Shown: in pieces, positions 28,063 to 36,853 of the stretch | How positions within the stretch are numbered: the stretch's first letter is position 1 | Layout: every line of letters starts with the position of its first letter | Assembly (NCBI GenBank): GCA_019873685.1 | Contig: JAIOAT010000007.1 | Span: 66,281-128,660, forward strand | Source: Chloroflexota bacterium | GTDB lineage: Bacteria; Chloroflexota; Anaerolineae; Aggregatilineales; Ch27 | Reading direction: 5' to 3' | Length of the DNA stretch: 62,380 nt | Notes under the pieces: generated by a model | Database searches by the model: none | Told to the model about the DNA's origin: nothing | The model's input: the letters and a program-made list of their open reading frames with translations, nothing else | Translations under genes and position numbers: made by a program

Positions 28063-29853
28063 ATGTTCAAGAGAAGCCTCCGGGTTCTTCCCGCAGTGGT
28101 GATCATCGTGACGATGATCGTGGGCGCGCTGCCTACTTTCGCTTCTGACGCCGAGATCACCTTGACCGGCCTGCTGCAGCAGGAAAAAGAGTACATCACC
28201 CATTACACCGCGGAACACAGCGGCTCCCTGATCTCCTCGCTCGACCCTCAGGTGGCGACCGACAGCGTCTCGATTGACTACATCGAGAACCTGTTCCTGG
28301 GCCTCACCAACAACAATCCCCTCACCGGGCAGATTGAGCCGGAACTGGCAACGTCCTGGTCCTATGATGAAGCGACTTACACCTGGACGTTCACCCTCCG
28401 CGATGATGTGCCCTGGGTAAAGTGGGACCCGGCGACTGACACCGCCACCGAGCTGCGCAAGGTCGTGGCCGGCGACTTTGTCACCGGCATCCGTCGCGCC
28501 TGCGACCCCAACAACCCCTCGCTGTACGCTGAGGTCGTTGGCTCCACCATCGCTGGCTGCCTGGAAGTCTACAAGATGGACCCGGCCAGCGTCACGCCGG
28601 AAAGCTTCGAGGCAATCGGCGTTGAAGCGCCCGATGACACCACGCTGAAGATCACCCTCTCCGGCCCCATCGGCTACTTCTTCTCGATGAGCGGCATGTG
28701 GGTGCTGCGTGCGGTCCCCGGCGAGGTCATTGAGCAGTTCGGCGAGCCGGTTGGCGGCAGCACGTGGACTCAGCCCGGCAACATCGTCACCAATGGCCCG
28801 TTCGTCCTGGACGAGTGGGAAAGCGGCGTCCGCCAGGTGCTCATCCGCAACCCGCTCCTGCCCGCTGACCTGCAGGGTCCCGGCAACATCGAGCGCTTTG
28901 TGGATATCAACGTGGAAGATGCGGGCACGATCTACGCCCTCTTCCAGGACGGCCAGATCGACTTCTCCGGCGTCCCCTCAGCCGAGTTGCAGAATGTCCT
29001 GGCCGACCCCGAACTGTCCAAGCAGGTTGTGCAGGTGCTCAGCCTGTCCGTCTTCTACTTCGGCTTTGCCCATGACAAACCGCCGTTTGACAACGTGCAT
29101 GCCCGTCGCGCCTTCAGCGCTTCGATTAATCGCGAACTGCTGGTCTCCGAGGTTCGCGGCGGTCGCGGCGTCCCGATGATGCACTTCGTCCCGCCCGGCA
29201 TGTTCGGCGCGGTCAACGTCAACGAGGTTGGCATCAACGGGGAAGGCATCGGCTACGATCCGGCCTACGCTCAGGCGGAGATGGAAGCCGCCGGTTATCC
29301 TAACTGCCAGGGCTTCCCGGAGCTGAGCGTGGTCACCTACCAGGGCTGGGCGCCCTACGCCGAGTTCCTGCAGGCTGAGATCGAGAACGTCCTGGGCTGC
29401 GACCCAAGCCTGTTCACGATCGAGCAGCAGGAATTCTCCGTCCTGCTGCAGACCACCCGCGCTGAAACGCCTACCGAAGAGCGCCCGAATCTGTGGTCGC
29501 TGGGCTGGGCGCCGGACTACGCGGACGCCAACAACTGGTTCTTCGATGCTGGCCTGCACTGCGAATCCAGCAACGACTTCATGCGCCCGTGCGATGAGGT
29601 CGATAACAAGATCATCCAGGCCCAGACCGAAAGTGATCCGGAAGTTCGCGCTGCCCTCTACCGCGAGATCGAGGAAGACTTCTTCGGCTACGACGGTCTG
29701 CACCCGATCATGCCGCTGTTCATGCCCGCCTCCTTCTATCAGCTTGCGCCCTGGCTGGACAAGCCGATCGAGACAGACGGCCTCTTCGGCGGCAACCACT
29801 ACGACTGGATCAGCATCGATCCTGAGCTGCAGGCAGCGGGTCGCGGCGGCTAA
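28063..29853 (+). CDS. family 5 extracellular solute-binding protein (peptide/oligopeptide type)
   Basis: ABC-transporter binding protein of 596 residues. Sec signal peptide (VVIIVTMIVGALPTFAS), then the SBP_bac_5 pattern: SLDPQVATDSVSIDYIENLFLGL, IEPELATSWSYDEATYTWTFTLR, VTNGPFVLDEW, FDNVHARRAFSASINRELL, and a late EERPNLWSLGWAPDYADANNW. There is no lipobox Cys at the end of the signal peptide, unusual for a membrane-tethered binding protein in a monoderm. No permease or ATPase genes adjoin it, so it is an orphan. Very strong ribosome site (GGGAGGAG), own promoter with long leader, and own terminator suggest high independent expression. Confidence 0.92.
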   Translation: MFKRSLRVLPAVVIIVTMIVGALPTFASDAEITLTGLLQQEKEYITHYTAEHSGSLISSLDPQVATDSVSIDYIENLFLGLTNNNPLTGQIEPELATSWSYDEATYTWTFTLRDDVPWVKWDPATDTATELRKVVAGDFVTGIRRACDPNNPSLYAEVVGSTIAGCLEVYKMDPASVTPESFEAIGVEAPDDTTLKITLSGPIGYFFSMSGMWVLRAVPGEVIEQFGEPVGGSTWTQPGNIVTNGPFVLDEWESGVRQVLIRNPLLPADLQGPGNIERFVDINVEDAGTIYALFQDGQIDFSGVPSAELQNVLADPELSKQVVQVLSLSVFYFGFAHDKPPFDNVHARRAFSASINRELLVSEVRGGRGVPMMHFVPPGMFGAVNVNEVGINGEGIGYDPAYAQAEMEAAGYPNCQGFPELSVVTYQGWAPYAEFLQAEIENVLGCDPSLFTIEQQEFSVLLQTTRAETPTEERPNLWSLGWAPDYADANNWFFDAGLHCESSNDFMRPCDEVDNKIIQAQTESDPEVRAALYREIEEDFFGYDGLHPIMPLFMPASFYQLAPWLDKPIETDGLFGGNHYDWISIDPELQAAGRGG

Positions 29854-29882
29854 GCTGCGCCCGATTGCGGCAATAGATCAGC

Positions 29883-29919
29883 GCCCGGCGGTTCGCCCGA
29901 ATCGCCGGGCGTTTCGCTT
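29883..29919 (+). terminator. intrinsic terminator of the peptide-binding protein gene
   Basis: Perfect 8-bp stem GCCCGGCG (29883-29890) / CGCCGGGC (29903-29910) with a 12-base loop, then GTTTCGCTTT. It lies 30 bp after the stop codon. Confidence 0.75.
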
Positions 29920-29940
29920 TCGTGCGGCCGCCGTTCATGC

Positions 29941-29946
29941 TATACT
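29941..29946 (+). promoter_or_regulatory. -10 element for argF
   Basis: TATACT 51 bp upstream of the argF ATG. No good -35 is found; the expected site lies just after the preceding terminator. Confidence 0.35.
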
Positions 29947-29996
29947 CGCCCGTGTCTCTTACACCCTTTCATCCGGAGAATCAACCCACTACCCCT

Positions 29997-30920
29997 ATGA
30001 AACCCAATCACTTCATCGACCTGACCGATTGGTCTCCGCAGGACCTGCTGGAAATGCTCGATCTGGCCGTCTTCCTCAAGAAGGAATGGAAGAGCGGCGG
30101 CAACCGTCCGGTGCTCAAGGGCAAGGTACTGGGCATGATCTTCCAGAAGCCCTCTCTGCGCACCCGTGTCTCCTTCGAGGTCGGCATGAAGCACCTCGGC
30201 GGCGATGCGCTCTACCTCAGCCCGGCGGAGATCGGCCTGGGCCAGCGGGAAAGCATCGCCGACGTGGCCCGCGTTATGGCCGGATACGTCCAGGGCATCA
30301 TGGCCCGCGTCTTCGCCCACGAGCATGTGGTCGAACTGGCGCGCTGGTCGAGCGTGCCGGTCATCAATGGCCTGAGCGACTACAACCACCCCTGCCAGGC
30401 GCTGGCCGATATGCTGACCATCTACGAGCACTTTGGCCGCCTCAAGGGGCTTAAGCTGGCCTTTATCGGGGATGGCAACAACGTGGCTACCTCGCTGTTG
30501 ATGGCCAGCGCCATGCTCGGCCTCAACTACAGCATCGCCTCCCCGCCCGGTTACGAGCTGGCGCAGGAGACCCTGGCCAAGGCGGCACCACTGGCCAAAG
30601 CCAGCCAGATCACGGTAGAGACACACGAAGACCCGGTTGCAGCGGTCGCTGATGCCGACATCATCTACACGGACACCTGGACCAGCATGGGCCAGGAGGC
30701 TGAGGCCGCCGTGCGCCGCCAGAAGTTCCAGCGCTATCAGGTCAACGACGAGTTGCTCAGCCGGGCTGGCCGCGGCGCGGTGGTGATGCATTGCCTGCCG
30801 GCCCACCGTGGCGAGGAGATCACCGACAGTGTGGCTGATGGCCCGCAGTCGCTGCTCTTCCCGCAGGCGGAAAACCGGATGCACGCGCAAAAGGCGTTGC
30901 TCGTCACCCTGATGGCTTAG
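29997..30920 (+). CDS. argF: ornithine carbamoyltransferase
   Basis: Cytoplasmic OTC: carbamoyl phosphate plus ornithine gives citrulline (arginine biosynthesis). Diagnostic sites: [13 protein letters not shown] (the S-x-R-T-R carbamoyl-phosphate loop), the [11 protein letters not shown] box, DTWTSMGQE (ornithine-binding, the OTC-specific SMG) and MHCLPAHRG. The length is 307 residues. ATG 29997 (MKPNHFIDL) is chosen because OTCs start here; an in-frame ATG 25 codons upstream precedes the -10 element. The gene stands alone, without other arginine genes. Confidence 0.95.
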   Translation: MKPNHFIDLTDWSPQDLLEMLDLAVFLKKEWKSGGNRPVLKGKVLGMIFQKPSLRTRVSFEVGMKHLGGDALYLSPAEIGLGQRESIADVARVMAGYVQGIMARVFAHEHVVELARWSSVPVINGLSDYNHPCQALADMLTIYEHFGRLKGLKLAFIGDGNNVATSLLMASAMLGLNYSIASPPGYELAQETLAKAAPLAKASQITVETHEDPVAAVADADIIYTDTWTSMGQEAEAAVRRQKFQRYQVNDELLSRAGRGAVVMHCLPAHRGEEITDSVADGPQSLLFPQAENRMHAQKALLVTLMA

Positions 30921-30977
30921 CGCCGTCGGCAACAGCGTTCGTCGCCGGGTACGTGAGCACAGGCAGCGGAAGCACCT

Positions 30978-33218
30978 ATGGCCGGAGATCGCACGATTTA
31001 CGAGAAGGCAATGAACGCCGGGCACAGCGCGGCCTGGGATCAACAGTGGGATCGCGCCATCGCTGCCTATGGGCGGGCTGTCCAGGAGTTCCCGGAAGAC
31101 CCTGATGCGCACCGCAGCCTGGGCCTGGCCCTGTTCCAGGCCCAGCGCCTTGAGGAGGCGCTTAAGGTTTACACCCGCGCGCATCAACTGGCCCCTGACG
31201 ATCCGATCCCGCTGGAAAAGAGCGCCGACATCCTGGAGCGCATGGGCCGCCTGCGGGAAGCCGCACAGCTCTACATCCAGGTCGCCGACGTGTACATCGC
31301 CCAGCGCGACCTGGACAAAGCGATCGCCAACTGGGAGCGGGCTACGTACCTGACCCCCGGCCTGATCCCCATCCATGCCAAACTGGCCACCGCTTACGAA
31401 CGCACCGGCGCCAACAAGAAAGCCATCCGTGAATACCTGACGCTGGCCTTCAACTTCCAGCGGCTGAACGATACTGAAAAAGCGATCCAGGCCGTGCAGC
31501 GTGCCCTGCGGCTGGAACGGGACAACCCCCAGGCGCTCAACACCCTGCAGGCGCTGCAATCCGGTACGCTGATCCCCCGCCCGCCGGTCGAGGAGGAGCC
31601 TCCTGAAGCCATGAAGCGTCAGGATTCCTTCGACCTGCCGATCCGGCAGGCCGACCGGACAGTCGGCGAAGCAGACGCACGCGGCCCGCTGGGCGAGGCG
31701 GAGGAGATCGCGCTGAGCGGCCTGGCAACCTATCTCTTTGACACTGGCGAGCTTGGCGGCGGGGGCGCTTATGTCCTGCAGGCTATTGAACTGCATCGCC
31801 AGCGGGAGATTGGCCCGGCCATCCAGGCCTACCGCCAGGCCCTCAACGCCCGCTTCAGCCATCCCAGCCTGCACCTGTGCCTGGGCCTGCTCCTGCTGGA
31901 ACAGGATCAGCCGCAGGCGGCCATTGAGCAGTTCAGCCGCATCACCAGCAACTCGGCCCTGGCCGCCGGGGCCAATCATGGCCTGGGCCAGGCTTACATG
32001 AAGCTCAAAGAGCCAAAGAAAGCGGCCAGTCACCTGGTCGAAACGTTGCGCCTGGTTGACCTCAGCCTGGCCATTGACGAATCGGAGCGCGTCCAGCTCA
32101 ACGCAATCTACAACGACCTGCAGGCGACCATCCCGCAGAGCGACGACAAACAGCTCACTGCCATGAATCAGCGGTTCTTCAGCCTGCTGACCGGGCCGGA
32201 CTGGAAGCAGCGGGTGGCCGAAACACGTCGCCAGCTTGAGGATACCGCCCATGCGGAAGGCGCCACCGGCATGGTGGAGCAGCTTGCCGAAGGCGGCGAG
32301 GAACTGACCGAATCGATCGCCCGTGTGGATCGCTATCTGCGCAACGGCCAGCTGACGCTGGCGATGGACGAGGTCTATCATGCCATTGAGTTGGCGCCGA
32401 CTTACCTGCCCGCGCACATCCGCATGGCCCAGATTCTGCTGGCAGATAACAACATCGAGAACGCGGTCGAAAAGTACCGGGTGGTGGCGGAAACGTACAT
32501 GATCCGCAACCAGACGGACCGCGCTGCCCAGATCCTCAACGAAGTCCTGCGCGTCGCCCCGGTTGACCTGAGCATCCGGGCTACCTTGATCGAACTGCTG
32601 GAGAAGGAAGAACGCTGGCCGGAAGTGCTGGAGCAGTACATCGACATGGCTGACGCCTACTACCAGCTGGCCGACTTTGATGCCGCCCGGAAGACCTACG
32701 AGCAGGCCAACCAGCTGGCCCAGCGGCTCAACGCCGACCCGCAGACGATCGTCCGCCTGTTGCACCGTATCGCTGACATCGATATCACCCGGCTTGACCT
32801 GCGGCAGTCCCTGCGCACCTACGAGCAGATCAAGAGCATCGCGCCGGAGGATGAACGCGCCCGCCACGCGCTGATGGAACTTTACTACCGCCAGAACAAC
32901 CGCGTGGAGGCCATCCGCGAACTGGATGAGTTGCTGCAATTGTACGCCCGGCAACGACGATTCGATCAGATCGTCCGGATACTGGAGGAACAGGTCGCGC
33001 TGTACCCGAAAGAGATGGCGCTCCGTTCCCGGCTGGCTACCGTCTACCGGCGGCTGGGACGCATTGAGCAGGCGGTGGAGCAACTGGACGCCCTGGGCGA
33101 GTTGCAGCTGGAAGCGAATATGCGCAGCGCCGCCGCCGAGACCATCCGCCAGATCATCAGCCTTAATCCGCCCAATGCGGATGAATACCGTAAGCTGCTG
33201 AGCACCCTGGGGGGATGA
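30978..33218 (+). CDS. large TPR-repeat protein
   Basis: Protein of 746 residues made mainly of tetratricopeptide repeats, recognisable as W/Y-x(2)-A-x(3)-Y ... P units such as WDRAIAAYGRAVQEFPEDPDAH, LEEALKVYTRAHQLAPDDP and IENAVEKYRVVAETY. Three blocks are visible (about 15-190, 260-365, 455-745), separated by polar linkers. There is no signal peptide or membrane helix, so it is a cytoplasmic scaffold. It begins 57 bp after argF and ends 15 bp before cdaA, so it is probably in one transcript with cdaA-cdaR. Its job is not known; the consistent TPR content suggests binding to a partner, possibly of the c-di-AMP machinery (context only). Confidence 0.88.
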   Translation: MAGDRTIYEKAMNAGHSAAWDQQWDRAIAAYGRAVQEFPEDPDAHRSLGLALFQAQRLEEALKVYTRAHQLAPDDPIPLEKSADILERMGRLREAAQLYIQVADVYIAQRDLDKAIANWERATYLTPGLIPIHAKLATAYERTGANKKAIREYLTLAFNFQRLNDTEKAIQAVQRALRLERDNPQALNTLQALQSGTLIPRPPVEEEPPEAMKRQDSFDLPIRQADRTVGEADARGPLGEAEEIALSGLATYLFDTGELGGGGAYVLQAIELHRQREIGPAIQAYRQALNARFSHPSLHLCLGLLLLEQDQPQAAIEQFSRITSNSALAAGANHGLGQAYMKLKEPKKAASHLVETLRLVDLSLAIDESERVQLNAIYNDLQATIPQSDDKQLTAMNQRFFSLLTGPDWKQRVAETRRQLEDTAHAEGATGMVEQLAEGGEELTESIARVDRYLRNGQLTLAMDEVYHAIELAPTYLPAHIRMAQILLADNNIENAVEKYRVVAETYMIRNQTDRAAQILNEVLRVAPVDLSIRATLIELLEKEERWPEVLEQYIDMADAYYQLADFDAARKTYEQANQLAQRLNADPQTIVRLLHRIADIDITRLDLRQSLRTYEQIKSIAPEDERARHALMELYYRQNNRVEAIRELDELLQLYARQRRFDQIVRILEEQVALYPKEMALRSRLATVYRRLGRIEQAVEQLDALGELQLEANMRSAAAETIRQIISLNPPNADEYRKLLSTLGG

Positions 33219-33233
33219 TCCCCAGCTGCCGCG

Positions 33234-34079
33234 ATGGAAATTCTGTGGGCCTTCGACAACTTCAACCTGATTTCGCTGCTGGATATCCTGCTGGTGGCGG
33301 GGTTGTTCTTCGCTGCCAGCCTGTTGATTCGCGGCACACAGGCGACGGCCCTGCTGCGCGGCACCCTGCTCGTGCTGATCCTGATCGGTTTGTTCACCAG
33401 CGTGGTGCAGCTGGTAGCCCTGCGCTGGTTACTCAGCCACATCGTCACCGGTGCGGCCATCGCCATCCCCGTGATCTTCCAGCAGGAATTGCGCCGCGCC
33501 CTCAGCCAGCTGGGCGAAACCGCGATCTTCGGGCGGCAGCGGGGCAGGTCCCAGGCGCAGCACATCATCGAGCAGGTCTGCACCGCCGCTGAGCGCCTGG
33601 CGGAACGCCGGCATGGCGCGCTGATCGTCCTGGAGCGCAGCACCAGCCTGGAGGAGTACATCAAGACCGGCGTGGCGCTTAACAGTGAGGTCACGCCGCA
33701 GCTGTTGCTGACCATCTTCTGGCCTAAGACCGAACTGCATGACGGCGCGGCGATTCTCTCCGGAACGCGGATCGCAGCGGCGGCGTGCGTGTTGCCCCTC
33801 TCCTCCGGCCACCGCATCACCGAGCGCAAACTGGGCACCCGCCACCGCGCCGCGCTGGGCATCAGCGAGGTCAGCGATGCGATCTGCGTGGTTGTCTCCG
33901 AGGAAACCGGCCAGATTTCCGTCGCCAACAGCGGACGCATGATCCGCCGCCTGGACGGAAACCGTCTGCGGACGATCCTCAGCGCCTTCTACGAAGATGA
34001 GCGGCATGCCACGCCGCGCAGCTGGTTCGCCTGGTTACGTGATCTGCGGGATCGGCTGACCCGCAGCCAACCGGATTGA
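33234..34079 (+). CDS. cdaA: diadenylate cyclase CdaA
   Basis: Membrane-bound c-di-AMP synthase: two ATP to cyclic di-AMP. Three N-terminal membrane helices (about 10-30, 38-58, 62-85) lead into the DAC domain (about 95-255), which has VIFQQELRRALSQLG, the active motif LHDGAAILS (DGA) and TRHRAALG (RHR). The length of 281 residues is standard. The next gene is its usual regulator CdaR. glmM, which often follows in Firmicutes, is absent here; der follows instead. The second messenger governs osmolyte and cell-wall homeostasis in many monoderm bacteria. Confidence 0.95.
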   Translation: MEILWAFDNFNLISLLDILLVAGLFFAASLLIRGTQATALLRGTLLVLILIGLFTSVVQLVALRWLLSHIVTGAAIAIPVIFQQELRRALSQLGETAIFGRQRGRSQAQHIIEQVCTAAERLAERRHGALIVLERSTSLEEYIKTGVALNSEVTPQLLLTIFWPKTELHDGAAILSGTRIAAAACVLPLSSGHRITERKLGTRHRAALGISEVSDAICVVVSEETGQISVANSGRMIRRLDGNRLRTILSAFYEDERHATPRSWFAWLRDLRDRLTRSQPD

Positions 34080-34087
34080 CGTCGATC

Positions 34088-35386
34088 ATGCGCCCACCCG
34101 CCTGGCTCCGCTTTCTGAGCGCTAACCTGAGCTGGCTGGCGGCATCGCTGCTGCTGGCCATGTTCGTCTGGATCGCGGCCACCATCCAGCAGAATCCGGT
34201 AGAAGCGCGGCGCTTCCCGGAACGGCTGCCCATCCAGATTCTGACCGACGAAGGCATGATCGTCACCAACAATCCGATTACCACCGCGCAGGTCGTCCTG
34301 CGTGCTCAGGCGGATGTCTGGGCGGTGCTGGAAGCGCAGGACATCGTGGTGACCGCTGATCTGCGCGGCAAGCCGCCTGGCACGTATACGGTCGATTTGA
34401 ACATCACCTTCGCTACGTTCAGCCGCATTGTGCTGGAGGATTGGCTGCCGCGGCAGGTCACCGTCTCGATCGACCGCGCCGCCGAAATCCTGGTCCCGAT
34501 CAACGCCGACATCCGCAGCGGACCACAAACCGGCTTTGAGATCGCCGCCATCACCTTCAGCGCCCAGGAGGCGCGGGTGACCGGCCCCGCCTCCCAGGTG
34601 GAGCGGGTCGTCAGCGCCGATGTCCGGCTAAACCTGGCTGATGAGCGCAACCCCTTCACCCGCAATTACCGCCTGTATGCCATGGACGCGCAGGGGCAGA
34701 CCGTCCCCGGTGTGACGCTCATCCCGGACAACACCGATGTCACGGTCGACATCCAGCCGCAGGAGAACTTCCGCGAGGTGTTTGTCACGCCCAATATCAT
34801 CGGAGAACCAGCCAGCGGCTATGTGGTCTTTGCCATCACCTATGAGCCGCAGACCGTCCTGGTCAGCGGCCGGCCCGGCGCCCTGGAACAGATCACCGGC
34901 ACGATTCAGACCGCGCCCATTGACCTGACCGGCCAGACCGCCAGCTTCAGCCGGACGGTGCCGCTGGAGCTGCCGGCGGGTGTCTTCCTGCCTATCGAGC
35001 AGAACGTGACCGTCAGCGTCGTCATCGATACCCTGCCCGCCAGCCGCCGCTTCGAGCATCTGCCGGTGCAGGTGCAGGGCCTGGACCCGAACGCCAACCT
35101 GGAAGCGGTGATTATGCCGACTGAAGTCACCATGCTGATCACCGGCCCTCAGCCCATTCTTGATACCCTGACGCCGGCGGATATCACCATTGTGGCCGAC
35201 CTGACCGGCCTGGCGCCCGGCGGGCACCAGGTCCCGTTGCAGGCCATTGTCAGCCGCGATGGGCTGCAATCGGCGAACATCTCTGTGCTGCCGCCGGTGC
35301 TGGATGTGCAGATTACCGCGCGGACACCTGTCACGGAGACTCCGGCGCCTGAAGCCGCGCCAGCAACCCCCACAGCAGCGCCATAG
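34088..35386 (+). CDS. cdaR: CdaR, YbbR-domain regulator of CdaA
   Basis: CdaR-type protein of 432 residues. One N-terminal membrane helix (LSWLAASLLLAMFVWIA) is followed by about four YbbR beta-domains outside the membrane; the repeat cue is visible as V-x-V-x-G/T-P (ITTAQVVLRA, ITFSAQEARVTGPASQV, ITYEPQTVLVSGRPGAL, IMPTEVTMLITGPQPIL). A Pro/Thr-rich end follows. It interacts with and modulates CdaA in other bacteria. The start is ATG 34088. An alternative TTG 34076 overlapping the cdaA stop (TTGA) cannot be excluded, because neither start has a clear ribosome site. Confidence 0.9.
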   Translation: MRPPAWLRFLSANLSWLAASLLLAMFVWIAATIQQNPVEARRFPERLPIQILTDEGMIVTNNPITTAQVVLRAQADVWAVLEAQDIVVTADLRGKPPGTYTVDLNITFATFSRIVLEDWLPRQVTVSIDRAAEILVPINADIRSGPQTGFEIAAITFSAQEARVTGPASQVERVVSADVRLNLADERNPFTRNYRLYAMDAQGQTVPGVTLIPDNTDVTVDIQPQENFREVFVTPNIIGEPASGYVVFAITYEPQTVLVSGRPGALEQITGTIQTAPIDLTGQTASFSRTVPLELPAGVFLPIEQNVTVSVVIDTLPASRRFEHLPVQVQGLDPNANLEAVIMPTEVTMLITGPQPILDTLTPADITIVADLTGLAPGGHQVPLQAIVSRDGLQSANISVLPPVLDVQITARTPVTETPAPEAAPATPTAAP

Positions 35387-35409
35387 CGACCGGGAGCCTG
35401 AGACCGGGC

Positions 35410-35437
35410 TTGATTACCCCGGCGACGATGCTACAAT
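35410..35437 (+). promoter_or_regulatory. sigma70-type promoter of der
   Basis: TTGATT (35410-35415), 16-bp spacer, TACAAT (35432-35437). Start near 35444, 30 bp before the der ATG. Confidence 0.6.
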
Positions 35438-35473
35438 CGCCCGGTGTCCAGACAGTGAAATGTATAGAAAACC

Positions 35474-36853
35474 ATGAAACCGAAACCGATGGTGGCGCTC
35501 GTCGGGCGCCCCAATGTTGGCAAATCCACCCTGTTTAACCGCCTGGCCGGGTCGCAGCTGGCGGTAGTCCACGAGATGCCGGGTACAACCCGTGACCGCC
35601 TGCAGGCCGATACGGAATGGAACGGCGTCGCCTTCACCGTGGTCGATACCGGCGGCATCGAGGTCTACCAGCCCAAAGGATCGCGCGATGTTTCGCCGCT
35701 GGCCGAGGGTAGTATTGACTTCGTCCCGCAGATTCGCGCTCAGGCCCTGATCGCTGTTGAAGAGGCGGAAGTTATCATCATGCTGGTCGACGCGATTCAG
35801 GGTCTGACCGCCGCTGACGAGTACATCGCCGAGATTCTGCGCCGCACCAACAAGCCAGTATTCATCGCCGCCAACAAGGCTGACAACGCTGAACGCCGTG
35901 AGGCAGCAGTCGAATTCTACAGCCTGAACCTGGGCGAAGTCTTCCCCATCAGCGCCCTGCATGGCACCGGCACCGGCGACCTGCTGGACGCGGTGGTCAG
36001 CGCGCTACGGCGCGCGCCAGCGCCGGACTACGAGACTGATCAGGACGAAGAGGCGCTCAAGATCGCCATTGTGGGGCGGCCTAATGTCGGCAAGAGCAGT
36101 CTGGTCAATCGCCTGCTGGGTGAAGAACGGGCCATCGTCAGCCCGCTGGCGGGGACAACCCGCGACGCCATCGACACCCGACTGGTCTGGGAAGGCATGC
36201 CCGTCATCCTGATCGACACAGCGGGCATCCGGCGGCGCGGCAAGATCGCCCCCGGGGTGGAAAAATACAGCGTCCTGCGGGCCATGAAGGCTATCAAACG
36301 CGCTGACGTCGTGCTCCTGTTACTGGACGCCACAGAAGGCATCACCGCCCAGGACACGCACATCGCCGGCATGATCATCGAGGAGATGAAAAGTGTGGCG
36401 GTCATCGTCAACAAGTGGGACGCCGTCACCAAAGACACCTATACAATGAATGTCTTCACGGAGAAAATCCGGGAGCAACTCAACTTCCTGCCCTATGTGC
36501 CAATCCTGTTCATCAGCGCCAAGACCGGCCAGCGGATCGGCCAGATCATCCCGCTGGCGGCGCAGATGCAGGAGGAGCGCCTGGTGCGCATTCCCACCAG
36601 TGAGCTGAACCGGATCGTTCGCGACGCGGTGGAACGCCATGCCCCGCCCTCCAAAGCGGGCAAGCGCCTCAAGATCTACCTGGCCCAGCAGGTGCGCACC
36701 GACCCGCCCACCTTCCTGTTCCACGTCAATGACACGCGGTTGGTGCACTTTAGCTACGAGCGCTACCTGGAAAACCAGATCCGCCAGGAATACCCGTTCA
36801 CCGGTACGCCGGTGCGCCTGTCCTTCCGACCGCGCGAGGGACGCCTGACATGA
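35474..36853 (+). CDS. der: ribosome biogenesis GTPase Der (EngA)
   Basis: Double-GTPase required for 50S subunit maturation. The two G domains each start with GRPNVGKS (residue 11 and again near 202), each with a DTxG switch (VVDTGGIEV; LIDTAGIRRRG) and NKxD (ANKADN; VNKWDA). The C-terminal KH-like domain (about 375-459) ends LSFRPREGRLT. The length is 459 residues. The stop overlaps the next gene's start (ATGA, 36850-36853), so the GT-C-like membrane protein is co-translated with it. Confidence 0.96.
   Translation: MKPKPMVALVGRPNVGKSTLFNRLAGSQLAVVHEMPGTTRDRLQADTEWNGVAFTVVDTGGIEVYQPKGSRDVSPLAEGSIDFVPQIRAQALIAVEEAEVIIMLVDAIQGLTAADEYIAEILRRTNKPVFIAANKADNAERREAAVEFYSLNLGEVFPISALHGTGTGDLLDAVVSALRRAPAPDYETDQDEEALKIAIVGRPNVGKSSLVNRLLGEERAIVSPLAGTTRDAIDTRLVWEGMPVILIDTAGIRRRGKIAPGVEKYSVLRAMKAIKRADVVLLLLDATEGITAQDTHIAGMIIEEMKSVAVIVNKWDAVTKDTYTMNVFTEKIREQLNFLPYVPILFISAKTGQRIGQIIPLAAQMQEERLVRIPTSELNRIVRDAVERHAPPSKAGKRLKIYLAQQVRTDPPTFLFHVNDTRLVHFSYERYLENQIRQEYPFTGTPVRLSFRPREGRLT

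Noticed and set aside
27903-28148. An 81-codon frame in the leader of the peptide-binding protein
   Set aside because: Overlaps the start of the real gene in another frame and has no family similarity; the leader appears to be RNA structure.
29940-33083. A 1,047-codon open frame on the minus strand opposite argF and the TPR gene
   Set aside because: It is antisense to two well-supported genes, has no family features and reflects scarcity of stop codons in GC-rich antisense frames.
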